From Pyropia yezoensis (taxonomy: Eukaryota; Rhodophyta; Bangiophyceae; Bangiales; Bangiaceae), in assembly GCA_009829735.1 (NCBI GenBank), contig CM020619.1:15505816-15569815 (forward strand): DNA of 64,000 nt, read 5' to 3'. Under the pieces are notes generated by a model, which was not told where the DNA came from, made no database searches, and was given only the letters and a program-made list of their open reading frames with translations. Shown here in pieces: positions 1 to 10,186 of the stretch (within the stretch, counting starts at the first letter, position 1; every line of letters begins with the position of its first letter). The position numbers and the translations under genes were made by a program.

Positions 1-710
1 CAGAAAAGCCAGGATTTGCGCTGTGGGCGGCGGAGGCTCCCGCGGTGCCGGTGCCCTACAGCCACGCAACACCTCTCCCACCTCCCAGGTGGTCGACCTA
101 CTCACCGACTGGCCTCACCAGCCGCTGCTGCTGCAGGCGACCCACCCCCCCCCGGCAATGTCAATGCCGCCCGTCGCGCCATTCTCGGTTGGTCCGACGT
201 TGGGTAGGTCTCACCAGGTTCCCGCCCCCCCCCGCCCCCTTCCCCTTCCTCCACCCACTGACGGTACCCATCCTTTCCCCCCCAACAATCCTTCCCGCCC
301 CGCACGCCCCTCTCCCCCTGACGGTTCTTCCTCCCCTTCGTCCCGACGTCCTCCCGCCACCCCGCCCCAACCTTCTCCTCCCTCATTACCATGTACTGTA
401 CTACATATGAGTGGGATGGACGCAGAGTGGCCTACGAGCCAGGCCGCCAGGCCGTCATGGGAAAAAACGTGAGCCTCCACTGCCCTAAACTTTAGCGGCC
501 AGCATGGTGCGTCGGCCACTCCAGCAGGATGACCGTAGCTCGCTACTGGCCAACGAGCGAACCAGCAGGATGACCGTGCTCGAACGAGCGAACCAGTGGC
601 GGGCCGCCACTGCCGCCCCCACTGCAACCGCTGCGGCCGCCAAGGCCACAGACGGCGGGTTGAGGGGTTGACAGGGACGCGGCGGCGGCGGTACCAGGCC
701 AGATCACCTC
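1..710. other. Left-edge spacer, no supportable gene
   Basis: This stretch holds Pro-, Arg- and Ser-rich open frames on both strands with no recognisable domain. They are what C/G-rich DNA gives by chance. A CT-rich segment (about 215-400) reads as low complexity. I see no gene, RNA or mobile element that I can support. Confidence 0.5.
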
Positions 711-946
711 GACACTTCTCGTCACTTCTCGTCACTTCTCAACACCTCTCGGCACTCCTCACCGCTTCTAGCCACTTCTCGGCACTGGTCGACACTCCTC
801 GACACTTCTCGGCACTTCTCGCCACCTCTCGACACTCCTCGACACTTCTCGTCACTTCTCGGCACTTCTCGGCACTTCTCGGCACTGCTCGGCACTTCTC
901 GGCACCTCTCAGCACTCCTCACCGCTTCTCGGCACTTCTCGGCACT
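711..946. repeat. 10-bp minisatellite (CACTTCTCGG family)
   Basis: About 23 tandem copies of a 10-bp unit, consensus CACTTCTCGG, with variants such as CACTCCTCGA and CACCTCTCGA. The array ends about 3 bp before the stop codon of the Cactin gene, so it forms the start of that gene's 3' untranslated region. Because 10 is not a multiple of 3, every frame reads a 10-residue repeat. The open frames through it are therefore not evidence of coding. Confidence 0.9.
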
Positions 947-3004
947 TTACCTGCGGTACCGCAGACGCCGAAAGTTAAACCACAGATGCAGGATGCCCCG
1001 CTCAAACGAGCACCGGAAGCCCCGCCGGTGAGAGTGCTCCCACTCCCGGTTGACAATCTTGAACGCAATGTCCTCGTACGGGGGTCCCGCAGAGAAGGTC
1101 AGCACGCAAACGTCGGATGCGCCTGGCCCACTGGCACCACCGCCGCCCCCCACCGCACTGAGCTTGTAGGTGGGCGTCACGGAGGGATCCACCAGGTCTG
1201 GATAAAAGATGTTGAACTTGTAGCCCTCGACAGTCTTGGGCGGCGGGTTGTCGTGATCATAGTGCGTCCGGTTGTACTTGTTCCATTCGTAGCCGGTGTG
1301 GACGCGGTTGTAGAAGCGGGGCTTGCGGGGGCGGTACTTGTCGTTCCACGCAAAGAAGATAGGGCGGCCGTTTGCGTCGACAGCGCGGGCCGCGCGCCGG
1401 GGGGCCACCGCCACCTCGTCCGCAAACACCTCGCCGGCCTCGCCGCCACGACCGCCCGGGGCATCCGTCCAGTGGGCGCCACCGCTGCCCGCCTTTGCCT
1501 TGCCGCCCCGCCCGCCAGGGACGCGGCCGCTGCCGCTGCCGTGAATCACCTCGAGGGGTTCGGCAGCGCCACCGGCGCCACCAGCAGCTTCGTCGGCCTC
1601 GTCCGCTGATGGGGCCTCCTCCTCGTCGGGAAGTCGCTCCAGCTTGACCGTTAAAAGCTGTGCGTGGAGGCCATCGAGTGTGGTCGCCGCTCGCTTGGAC
1701 CGTAGCCGCCGCAGGGCGAGGCGCCAAAACGCCAAATCTTCTGCATTCTCGTCGGCGGCAGAGGCCACCTTTGCTCGCAGGACGGCCTCGCGCTCCGCCA
1801 GCTCCTCCCCTGTTTTGCCGTCCAGGAGACGCGCCAGCTCCGCCGCCAGCGCCGGGGGTACGCGGGTGCTGTCGCCGCCACCACGGCCGTCACTGCCCAG
1901 CTGCCCATCACGGCCGCCCCCAGCTTGCGCCTCACGCGCGCGCGCATCCTCCAGCGCATCCACCGTCAGGACCTCAAGGCAGCGCCAATAGGTCATGCGC
2001 AGGTCCAGTGCCGGTACAGAGCGGTCCACAGGCCCGCGCCCACCTTCCTCTTCGGCCGGCGGGGGCTCGCCATAAAACGAAGGTGCAGCAGCCTGCTCCT
2101 CCAGCACCCCCGCGTGGATGTCCTCTAACTCCGCCACAGACAGGGGCTCGGGGTCCCCCCCCCGCCCCCCCCCCCCAACCCCTCCTCGGAGAAGTCCGTA
2201 TGGCGGCTCAGCTGCAGGCGGCACGTCGATAAGGTCGGTGCGCACGTTGCGGGCCATGGCATCCAGGCGCGACGGCCGCCGCGACCGCAGGCGGATGGCC
2301 TGTCGCGCATAGTGCTGAGCCACCCCAAAAGCCGCTTCGGCGGCGGTTGCGCCAGCGTGTGCCGCCTGCTCCGCTTCGCGGGCGGCGGCCGAAGCGGCTT
2401 CCTCGGCCTCGGCGCGCTCGGCCTCACGCTCCGCACGGCGGGCCTTGGCACGGGCGAGCTCCGCCACCACCTCTGCGTGGTGAGCCGCCTCCTCTGCAGG
2501 GGTGCGTTCAATGCCGCGCTTGCGGAGGGACTCGACCTTCTTGCGCCACACAAAGGCGGGCTCCTTGGGGGTGGGCGCCTCCAGGGGGGTGGAAGCACCC
2601 ACAGACGGGGTTGGCAGGGGGGGGGCAAGAGCAGCCCCGCCTAGAGCGCCAACCGGTGCCACCGGCACGGCGGACACAGGTGCCCCCAGCGGTGGCCTCT
2701 CAAGGGGCGCCCGTGGCAGGCCCCGTGGTGGGCTTTCCCGCGCATCGCTCCGTCGCTCGTCTTGCCTTGGCCGCGTGGAAGGTCGTGAGGGTGACCGAGG
2801 ATGGGCGGGGGGGGGGGTTTCGTCCCCGTCGCTGCCGTGGCGAGCCCGCTTGGCTGCCCGTTTCGCCTCCCGCGCCGCACGGATGGCTGCCCGTTCCGCC
2901 TTACGGGCAGCGCGCTCGCGGCGGCGGGCGTCCTCCGCATTGTCAGTTGCCGTGGGTGCATTCAAGTCAGATGTAGCTGCTGCCGTAGGCGGAGGGCCCG
3001 ACAT
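947..3004 (-). CDS. CACTIN: Cactin, spliceosome-associated protein
   Basis: Cactin is a conserved nuclear protein of the late (C-complex) spliceosome. It is needed for accurate splicing in yeasts, animals and plants. The last ~125 residues match the Cactin C-terminal domain almost without gap: KPRFYNRVHTGYEWNKYN, then HYDHDNPPPK, GYKFNIFYPDLVDPS, AGPPYEDIAFKIVNREWE and a terminal FNFRRLRYRR. The middle (about residues 340-470) fits the Cactin mid domain (RMTYWRCLEVL, DLAFWRLALRRL). The N-terminal part is a charged Arg/Ala/Glu-rich helical region, as in other Cactins. I chose the ATG at 3004 (MSGPPPTAAATSD), which gives 685 aa. An upstream in-frame GTG adds only an unconserved Val run. It is one exon. 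A tandem repeat starts directly after the TAA stop. Confidence 0.93.
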   Translation of the reverse strand: MSGPPPTAAATSDLNAPTATDNAEDARRRERAARKAERAAIRAAREAKRAAKRARHGSDGDETPPPAHPRSPSRPSTRPRQDERRSDARESPPRGLPRAPLERPPLGAPVSAVPVAPVGALGGAALAPPLPTPSVGASTPLEAPTPKEPAFVWRKKVESLRKRGIERTPAEEAAHHAEVVAELARAKARRAEREAERAEAEEAASAAAREAEQAAHAGATAAEAAFGVAQHYARQAIRLRSRRPSRLDAMARNVRTDLIDVPPAAEPPYGLLRGGVGGGGRGGDPEPLSVAELEDIHAGVLEEQAAAPSFYGEPPPAEEEGGRGPVDRSVPALDLRMTYWRCLEVLTVDALEDARAREAQAGGGRDGQLGSDGRGGGDSTRVPPALAAELARLLDGKTGEELAEREAVLRAKVASAADENAEDLAFWRLALRRLRSKRAATTLDGLHAQLLTVKLERLPDEEEAPSADEADEAAGGAGGAAEPLEVIHGSGSGRVPGGRGGKAKAGSGGAHWTDAPGGRGGEAGEVFADEVAVAPRRAARAVDANGRPIFFAWNDKYRPRKPRFYNRVHTGYEWNKYNRTHYDHDNPPPKTVEGYKFNIFYPDLVDPSVTPTYKLSAVGGGGGASGPGASDVCVLTFSAGPPYEDIAFKIVNREWEHSHRRGFRCSFERGILHLWFNFRRLRYRR

Positions 3005-6000
3005 GACGACGACGACGACAATACGTCCCAAGGCGCCGCGATGGGCACTCGTCAGGACGACCACTCGCAGGCAACGTACGAGAGCAACCAGTTCGCAGCC
3101 AAGTAAAATTCATTCGACAAGAACACGTGAGCAACGCAAGGTTTAAGTTGGACTTTCCTGCGACAAACGAGAGTAGGAATTATGATGTACGAGCCACAAG
3201 TACAAGTACAAAAAACTTGACGTGAGGATTCATGTGGTGAAGCCCGGGAGAAAGTAAGCACTGCGGGCGGAGTCGCTGGTCGCACGGTGTCTCGCCCGTC
3301 TCCCGTCTCCATCAGCACCCCCATCCGAGCGGCTGAGATGAGCCGCGCGCAACAAGAAGACAATCGCAGGCCCAGGCGTGTCCCTCCCCACGAATACAAC
3401 GTCTCTCCAGACAAAGAGCCTGCAACTCAGACGACTACCTTCCTGGCACGACTCACCAAGGAGTGGGGTCCACGTTTCGACTAGAATGCCATCATGCGCG
3501 GCCTTGGGCGCCGCAGTTGTCGACACCGAGTCGAGTCAGATGGTGTTGCTATGTCTTTCAGGCTGGTTTCATGAGCCATTACCACCGCATCTTGGTCGTC
3601 GGCCTTCATGCTCTATGAGGCGGCAATGAAATTCGGCCTGAGCCGGGCGTTCAAGCAAGACCCAGAGCTACGAGAGGCTCGTCTGGTGCGGATGCCTGCT
3701 TTCTGTCGACAGGAACGACTGCTGAAGTGGTTCGGGTTCTTGTGTGAAGCATGTGGAGAGGAAGGCCGCCCTGCTCTTCTCTTTGGTGATGGCAGCTGCT
3801 GTCGTTCCATGGTTCTGAGAGCCTTTCAAAGGCATCGCAGGAACTGGGATACATGATGTGGGCCACCGCCCTAGTCAACTGTTTGACACGCTCAGCATCC
3901 GTTTCAACCACGTCGGCCTGCACCACCCTCCTGAGTCGTCGACAGAGCCGCCAACCAGATGCAGCTCCTGCCTCTGCCTCCGGCGACGAACATCATGGAC
4001 ATGATTTCCGCTGCATACGTTGGGCATCCGATGGCAGCCCGACACAAGAGGTGGGGAAAGCAGACAACGAGCGTGGACGGGGCCGAGCATCGGAACGATG
4101 CGCGGGGCGTCCTGCTTTGCCTCCGTTCGACGACGTGGCGACGCGTGCGGCCCCATCCCCAACAGGCGGGTGTCAACCCTCCCCCCATCGTCGTCAACAG
4201 GTGGCTGCTGTGCGGCTGATGGCCATGGACCGCTGCCCCGTCCTCACTCCCACCCGACACGTCGATATGATTTAGTAGCGCGACGTCTAGATTTTCACAG
4301 AGCAGGCGCCCAGCTCTGGACTGGGCCGGCCACCCACCCCTGCCGGCCACGGCAGCTGCTGGATCTTGCGCGGCCGCAACGGAACGCACGGTTGCGCCGC
4401 TTCCAGCCCCTCCGCCGTTTCGCCCTGGGAGATTTCAAAAAAAAGACGGGGAACTGGTGGCCTCGCCCCGTCGCTCCTGGTGAGCTTGGGGGCCCCGCCC
4501 AGAAATTCCGACACAATTAGGCTGTCCGCTCGGCCGCCAGGCTCTTGGGCGGCAAGGCGTGTACGGCCCACACGGCCCGCCGTCGTCGGCCCCCCCCCTA
4601 ACGGAGACCACCCAGTCGCCGCTGCTGCGAGACCGGTGTGGTGGTCTTGAATGACGACGGGCCATCCGCGGCGTCTGGGGGGGGAACGGGGCGCTCCCCC
4701 CTCGCCCCTCTGTGCCCAACCCTCTCGGGCCCACACCAAGCCCGGGTCAGGCCCCTGCCTACATCCCGCCTTATTCAGGCCGGCCCAGACGCTGCTGGGT
4801 CGGGACAACCGGCCTCTCTTGGTCTCTCGAGCGGGCGGGCTGGCGGGGGGGCCCGCTTGTGGCGGGTGCGTGGGCGCGGGGATCGCCACCGCCGGGAGGG
4901 GCCAAAGCAAAGGTTGTGGGTGGGTGTGGCGCGCGGTGTTTCTGAAACGGGGCGAAAGGCAGGAGCGGTGCCGCCTGGGGCCCTACCCGCCCTTTTCTTG
5001 GCCGTGTGGCCCGGGAGCGTTGGCCACGTCAAGGCCCCTCCACCTCTGCACGCTGATCGCCCTTGCACGCCGCCGCGGGTGCGTAGACACCCCCGCCGCT
5101 GCCGGGACACCCGGGGGCGGTTGGCCTGTGTCGGCAGGGGTGGCGGGGGTGGCGGGGTCTCGCAGGAGGTGAGTACGCCGAGCGGGGGAGGCCCCCCACC
5201 CGCGCCCGTCGTCGGTCGACAGAGTACGTAGGGTGTTTCCTTTGGAAGAATGGGTCTGTACCCCCCCCCGCGCCGCCGTGCGCCGCGCAGCGCGGCGCGC
5301 GTACTCGCACCCGTGTGCCCCGCCTCTGGTGGGTGGCTGCCCCGCGCGCCCGGAATCCCACACACGCATCGTCGTGTCAGGGATAGGGGGCTTGGCAGGC
5401 GTGGGAGCGGCGGCGGCGACGGCGGCGGCGGTGCCCAGCCTGGTGGCTCGATGGCTGTCGCGCCCCCCCCCGGTGCTCGCCCTGCAGCCGTCACCAGCTG
5501 CCTACGTTGGCCCCGCCGCTCGTCGTGCACACCCCTGCGACCTCGTCTGATGCATTGCCCGAATCGAGCAGTACAGTGGGCAATCGCCAACACGGGACTC
5601 GCGCCGACTCGTCTGCCCGCCGGCGTCGGGAGGGGGGGGTGGTGGATGGGAGAGAGCGAACCACCCCGCGACCATCACGTTCTCTCTCCCGAACGCCGCG
5701 CAGGGGACGTGCCGCCTGGCAGAGACCCCTCCCGCCCTCATCCTTCCAGGGTGTGGGGGGGTGCGACCGCCTCGTTTCCATTCCCCTGGCGCCTGGCACG
5801 GCTCGTGCGGCCACGCTACGGAGGAGCTATCCCAGACCTGGGTGCGCGCGCGCGCGCGGCCGAGCGGGGTGGTGGTGGCGGTGGTGGCGGGTGGGGGTTG
5901 TGTGCCGACCAGGCACCACTGTGAGGAGCCGCGTGATACTCGGGAACGCGCCTCGCTCCTGCCAGGTTCGGGAGAGCCCCCCCCCGCCCCCCCCCCCCCT

Positions 6001-6442
6001 GCAGCGCTCCCGGCGAGGGCGTGTTCGTTTTTCAGGGCGCCCATCCCCGCAGCGACGCAGCCGACACGCGCGCGGCGGTTTCGGCCGGTCACCACCGCCG
6101 CCACTGTGCCGCGACACGACCGGTCGCCGTCGGGTGCGTCTTCCTGTTCATACGGACGGACGTTTGGGCTCGGGCATCCACGTTCACCCTCCACCACATC
6201 CCCCCCCCCCCCTCCTCCCCACCCTCCTCCTCATCACCTGACGGTGACTGCCACCGACAGGGTGGCGCGGACGGCACCTGCGGTAGCCGATCGTGGCAGA
6301 AGCTTGGGACGCTGTCGACCCCCTGGTGGACGCTGTGTGACGGCCGGCGTGGCGCGTTTCACCCCCCCCCCCCCATTGAGCGAGCGCCCCCGTCGTGACG
6401 AGATCCTCGCCGCACTGACCCGCGCCCGTCACCGAGGCCGCC
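3005..6442. other. 3.4-kb spacer without a recognised gene
   Basis: This lies between the divergent starts of Cactin and the unknown protein at 6443, so promoters of both should be here. Open frames in it are Arg/Pro/Gly-rich and shift without any family signature. One short frame (3608-3856) has a non-repetitive sequence ending in LLFGDGSCCRSM and is discussed as a finding. Around 3100-3250 the base composition is less GC-rich, as expected just upstream of the Cactin start. Short GC repeats occur near 5840-5900. Confidence 0.5.
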
Positions 6443-8449
6443 ATGGCCATGGCAACGACGCGGGTACCTGCGGTGTCGGCCTCCCCATCGGCGGCCCTCT
6501 CGCTGTGGACATCACGGGAAGGACTGGGAGCGTCGGTCCCGTCATTGGTTACGTCGTCGAGTGGCAGCACCGTCGGTGGTTCCCCGCCAACGCCTGCGTG
6601 GCCTGCTGCAACGGTGACGGCCGAACCGCCACCGCCGCCCTCCCCCTCTGCCGTGACCGTCCTGTCCGTGGTCGACAGCCCCGCCCCGCCCGCCCCCGCT
6701 GCTGCTGCTGTTGCTGCTGCTGCGGTTGTCCGTTCGACGCGCGGCCGGGAGTCGTCGGCTGCGGCCGTCGCCGCCGCCGCCCGACGGTCAAGCAGCAGCG
6801 CTCGCCGCCAGTCGGCCCGCCGGTCGTCGTCGGCTGCGCGGGCGGCGGCTGCGCCGCCGGCGGTGACGCTCATCCAGGGTGGCGCCGTCGGGCCGGCCTT
6901 CCAGTCCCCGCCGGCGCGGCGACACCAGAGTGACATGGCGGGCGGCGGCACGCGCGGGAAGCGGCGGAGCAGCGCCGAGCAGCGGCTGTCGGCGGCGGCG
7001 AGCGACGTGAGCATGGAAAAAGTCGACGCCGCCACCGCCGGCGGCGCCGATCCCGTCGCGCCCGGCCACAAGGCGGGCAACGCCCCCAGCGTAGCCGCGC
7101 CCGGCAAGGCGACCCCCGCGCTTGCCATTCCCGTGCCCAAATTTGCCGCCCGCCCGGCGGGTAGGAGCGTGCCGGTGGAGGACTGGCCCGCCGACGTGGC
7201 GGACCGCCCCTCGTCGGTAGCGTCGCTTGAGTCGCTGACGGCAAGCACCTCGACCGACGGGGCGGGCGCCAAGGTGGCCCTGCCAAAGGCAAAGGTGTTT
7301 ATGCTCCGCACGCCCACCCCCGATGCACAAGACGCCGAGCCCGCCGCCCGGGAGGCCGGCCCACAACAGCAGCTGTTGGAAGAGTCCCTGGGCTTGGACG
7401 ATGGTGAAGACGACGAGGACGACGACAACATCTTTACCGAGGTGGCCTCCATGGCCACTGTCACGTGCACGCCCGCCGCCGCCTACGATCGATCCCTCGA
7501 CGGCCCCGTGGCGGGGGCGTCGCCAAACGCGGCCGACGCCCCGTCGACGCCGTCCCAACCCCCGCCTGTACGGCGGTACTCTCCCCCCGTGCCGGCAGTG
7601 CCAAATCGGCCTCCGCGGGCGGCCCCGTCGCGGTCGCTCAAGCCCCCCGTGCCTATACCCGCCGGCGTCGGGGCGGGGCGCCCCCGGCCCGTGCCCCGCC
7701 AATACCCACGGAGCCAGTCGCGGGCCCAGTCGGCGGTCGCGGCGGGCGACGTGGCGTCCCGCCCATCCGACCCGTCGGGCCCCCCCCAGCGGGTGTGCTC
7801 CTCCTCGGTGGCGGCGCTGTGGCACGGGCCCGTGTCGCTGGTGGACCAGCCCCCGTCAATGGGGATGGGGGCGCTGCGGATGGAGTCGGCGCCGGTGTTG
7901 GCGCAGGGGGGGGTTGGCCCCGCCGGTGGGGCCGCCCGCCGGCCGAGTGGCCGCGACTGGGATGATGATGAGGACGACGCGGCCGCCGGCGGCGTGGCCC
8001 GCTCCCCCGGCGGCGGCAATAATGTCACCGTGGCCAAGGCTCCCGGCCGCGTTGGCGCGGCCGCCGCCGCCGGGGCAGCGGCGCCCGTGGACTCCAAGAC
8101 CCGCTACCACCGGCTGCGGTGGTGGAAGAACAAGGCGCCCGCCGGCAACCGCCAGTCCGACGCCGCCACCCGCCGCGCCGCGGCTGTGCTGCACGGGGAG
8201 TCGCGGCGGCCTCCTGGCGCGGGGCGCGGCAGCATTGTCGACGCCGCGTGCCAGGTGAGCATGATGGCAGACGACTTTATCGAGTTTGCCACGGGTGGGA
8301 AGCTCGCGGGGGGGGGGGGGGGGGGCAGCCCCGCCGGCGGCGCGCGCGCCGATGGCGGGAGGGCACACCGGCTGCTCATCCGCCCGCTGCGGTGGATCCA
8401 ACGGTCTGTCCAGCCGGTGCAGGCCACCCAGCGGATCAAGGGCGGCTGA
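6443..8449 (+). CDS. Hypothetical low-complexity protein, 668 aa
   Basis: I do not recognise the family. The frame is open for 668 codons from an ATG in a textbook Kozak context (GCCGCCATGG). The first ~200 residues are Ala/Ser/Pro-rich. An acidic stretch (DDGEDDEDDDN) lies near residue 320. The least repetitive parts are around residues 230-300 (ALAIPVPKFAARP, KVFMLRTPTPD) and the C-terminus (TRYHRLRWWKNKAPAGNR, VSMMADDFIEFATGG, HRLLIRPLRWIQRSVQPV). The C-terminal tail alternates basic and hydrophobic residues and could be a short folded or membrane-touching segment, but this is inference. An ATAAAA motif 20 bp past the stop may serve as polyadenylation signal. There are no predicted membrane spans or signal peptide. 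The long frame, good start and non-repetitive tail argue it is real. Confidence 0.6.
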   Translation: MAMATTRVPAVSASPSAALSLWTSREGLGASVPSLVTSSSGSTVGGSPPTPAWPAATVTAEPPPPPSPSAVTVLSVVDSPAPPAPAAAAVAAAAVVRSTRGRESSAAAVAAAARRSSSSARRQSARRSSSAARAAAAPPAVTLIQGGAVGPAFQSPPARRHQSDMAGGGTRGKRRSSAEQRLSAAASDVSMEKVDAATAGGADPVAPGHKAGNAPSVAAPGKATPALAIPVPKFAARPAGRSVPVEDWPADVADRPSSVASLESLTASTSTDGAGAKVALPKAKVFMLRTPTPDAQDAEPAAREAGPQQQLLEESLGLDDGEDDEDDDNIFTEVASMATVTCTPAAAYDRSLDGPVAGASPNAADAPSTPSQPPPVRRYSPPVPAVPNRPPRAAPSRSLKPPVPIPAGVGAGRPRPVPRQYPRSQSRAQSAVAAGDVASRPSDPSGPPQRVCSSSVAALWHGPVSLVDQPPSMGMGALRMESAPVLAQGGVGPAGGAARRPSGRDWDDDEDDAAAGGVARSPGGGNNVTVAKAPGRVGAAAAAGAAAPVDSKTRYHRLRWWKNKAPAGNRQSDAATRRAAAVLHGESRRPPGAGRGSIVDAACQVSMMADDFIEFATGGKLAGGGGGGSPAGGARADGGRAHRLLIRPLRWIQRSVQPVQATQRIKGG

Positions 8450-8856
8450 AGCGGGAGCGGGGTTGCCATGATAAAAGGATGTTTTGTTGGGGTACACACA
8501 TATCCATACACGTGCATGCACGATGCGCTTGAGGCAAAGCATCGGGCTGAACCACGTTTGGCCTGGGTCCCTGCTCGCAGACACACCTTTGCCGTGGTTC
8601 CCATGCCTTGGTTGAGTCGCCAGCGCATGCCAATCCCCGCCCTTGCCATTGCCTTTGCCTGGCTGAGTGATGCCGCGGAGGCGCCGCGATTCTCGCGGTG
8701 CTGTGCGCTCCGGCGGATGGTGACAATTCGTTTGGTGCAGTTGTTGAGCACTCGACCCCTCTAGTAGAGAGGTCTGCTGTGTTGATTTTCTTAGCGTGTC
8801 CCCGCGCCAACCGCTGAGAGCAGAGGAGTGTGCGGCGCGTTCACGGCAGCCTTCCT
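8450..8856. other. 3' flank of the unknown gene
   Basis: The region includes an ATAAAAGG motif near 8470 that could direct 3'-end formation. It is less GC-rich than its surroundings (about 8460-8800). I see no coding signal in it. Confidence 0.4.
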
Positions 8857-9014
8857 GCGCAGTGGGTCTAAAACCGTGTACTGTACCTTACGTTCTCTGC
8901 AAAACGGCCCTCACGGGGTCGTGAGGGCCTGCTTACAGAAACCGACCCCCCCACAGAGGCCGTAAACGCCGCTTTGCACGGATTGTAAGGTACACGGTAT
9001 TAGTCCCACTGCGC
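8857..9014. mobile_element. MITE-like foldback element, ~158 bp
   Basis: Two arms of about 45-50 bp (8857-8907 and 8969-9014) are imperfect inverted repeats. Both begin GCGCAGTGGG and share CCGTGTA and CCTTAC blocks and a TGCAAA(A/G)CGG end. Between them lies a second, perfect palindrome: GGCCCTCACG, four bases, CGTGAGGGCC (8906-8929). No coding capacity. This is the structure of a small non-autonomous DNA transposon (MITE or foldback). No clear target-site duplication is visible, so the superfamily is not assigned. It sits about 280 bp upstream of the fibrillin start and could influence its promoter. Confidence 0.6.
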
Positions 9015-9296
9015 TGCCGAGTTGCCAGAGCGGCGGCCTTCGCAACGACCTGGTCTGACAGAAGACTGTAATCGTGGATCTGTGTCGTTGGTTGCCACAT
9101 CAATGGGGGCCGTGACCAATCAACGACCGGAAAAGTGTGTCCTCAGCCTGGCAGATCAAAGCTTCACAGCTGTGTTGTGCTCGTGCGGGCGTCTTGACCT
9201 CGCACCCTCGCCGCTCCTCCTCGTCGCGACCAGGCTGCTCTCTAGGAGCTCCGCTGGCGCCCTCCCCCTCGGCCGTACCTCTCTTGGTCACCGCTC

Positions 9297-10186
9297 ATGG
9301 CGGCCTTCGTTGGGCTCCCGCTTCCACTTGGTGCCGCCGCCCATGGCGCTTGCCACAGGCGAGGTGCGGCAGCGTGTCCGCGGCTCCGCGGGGTCACCCC
9401 CCCCCGGCGGCACGGCGCCGGTGGCCGCGCCCGCCCCCACCCCCCCCCCCCGCCGTGACGATGCGAGCGTCGGCGGACACGGCGACGGCGGCGCTGGCAG
9501 CGGCGGTCGAGGCTGTGGCGTCCACCTCCCTGCTGGCGTTGGCGGTCGACGGCCGCCTCGGCCAGCAAATTGTCGACGCCGCCACGGCGGTGGAGGCGGC
9601 GGCGGCGGGCGGGCGACAGGGCGCCCGCAACGCCCGCTCCGGCCGCCTCGTCGGCACGTGGGCGCTCGCGTACACCAACTCGTCAGCGGTGGTGGGCAAC
9701 GCCGGCCTGACGGGCGCGGGGCGGCTGCTGCCGGGGGTGCGGCTGGACGCGCTGCGCGTCGGGTACGCGCTCGACGGGCGGGCGTGGGCAGAGGAGCGCC
9801 TCCGCGCGGCGTTTGGGGTGGTGGGCGTGCGCAACCGCCTGACCGGCACGTGGGCGGCCGCCCCGGGCGGGGATGGCAACACGGTGGAGCAGACGTACGC
9901 GGAGCTGGTGACCCAGCCGGGGGGGATCACGCTGCGCGCCGACTCCAAGGCCGTCGTGGACGTCACCTACCTGGATGAGGAGTGGCGGATTGCGCGGGCG
10001 CCCAAGTCGCGGGACCTGTTTGTGTTTCGGCGGGAGCCGACAGAGGCCGCTGACTGGGCGTGGAAAGCGGGCGGGGAAGAGGAGAAGGGGAAGGGGAAGG
10101 GGAAGGAGGCCACCCGCGAGGGGGAGCTCGCCGCGGACAAGGCTCCAAAGAACAGGGAAGCGAGGCGGCAGGCAAAGAAGAAGTGA
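9297..10186 (+). CDS. Plastid fibrillin (PAP family), frame change at poly-C
   Basis: Fibrillins (plastid lipid-associated proteins) bind lipids at plastoglobules and thylakoids. The family signature is clear: LVGTWALAYTNSS, GNAGLTGAGRLLPGV, NRLTGTW, then VDVTYLDEEWRIARAP and SRDLFVFRR, the typical '(T/V)YLDE.LRI.R ... V(F/L)' ending. The C-terminus is a Lys/Glu-rich tail. The domain frame has its first ATG at 9461 (MRASADTAT), which leaves no transit peptide. An ATG at 9297 opens a different frame with a chloroplast-transit-like start (MAAFVGLPLPLGAAAHG, then Arg-rich and no acidic residues). The frames would meet at C runs 9397-9405 or 9440-9451. I infer one gene whose frame is disturbed by a homopolymer length error or polymorphism. 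If the frame is really closed there, the minimal CDS is 9461-10186 (241 aa). Confidence 0.75.

Noticed and set aside
711-946. CRISPR-like array
   Set aside because: Units are 10 bp with no spacers, in a eukaryotic context. It is a minisatellite.
6706-6735. CTG/CTGCTG triplet repeat as an expansion locus
   Set aside because: Only a few interrupted units within a coding region; not remarkable in this composition.
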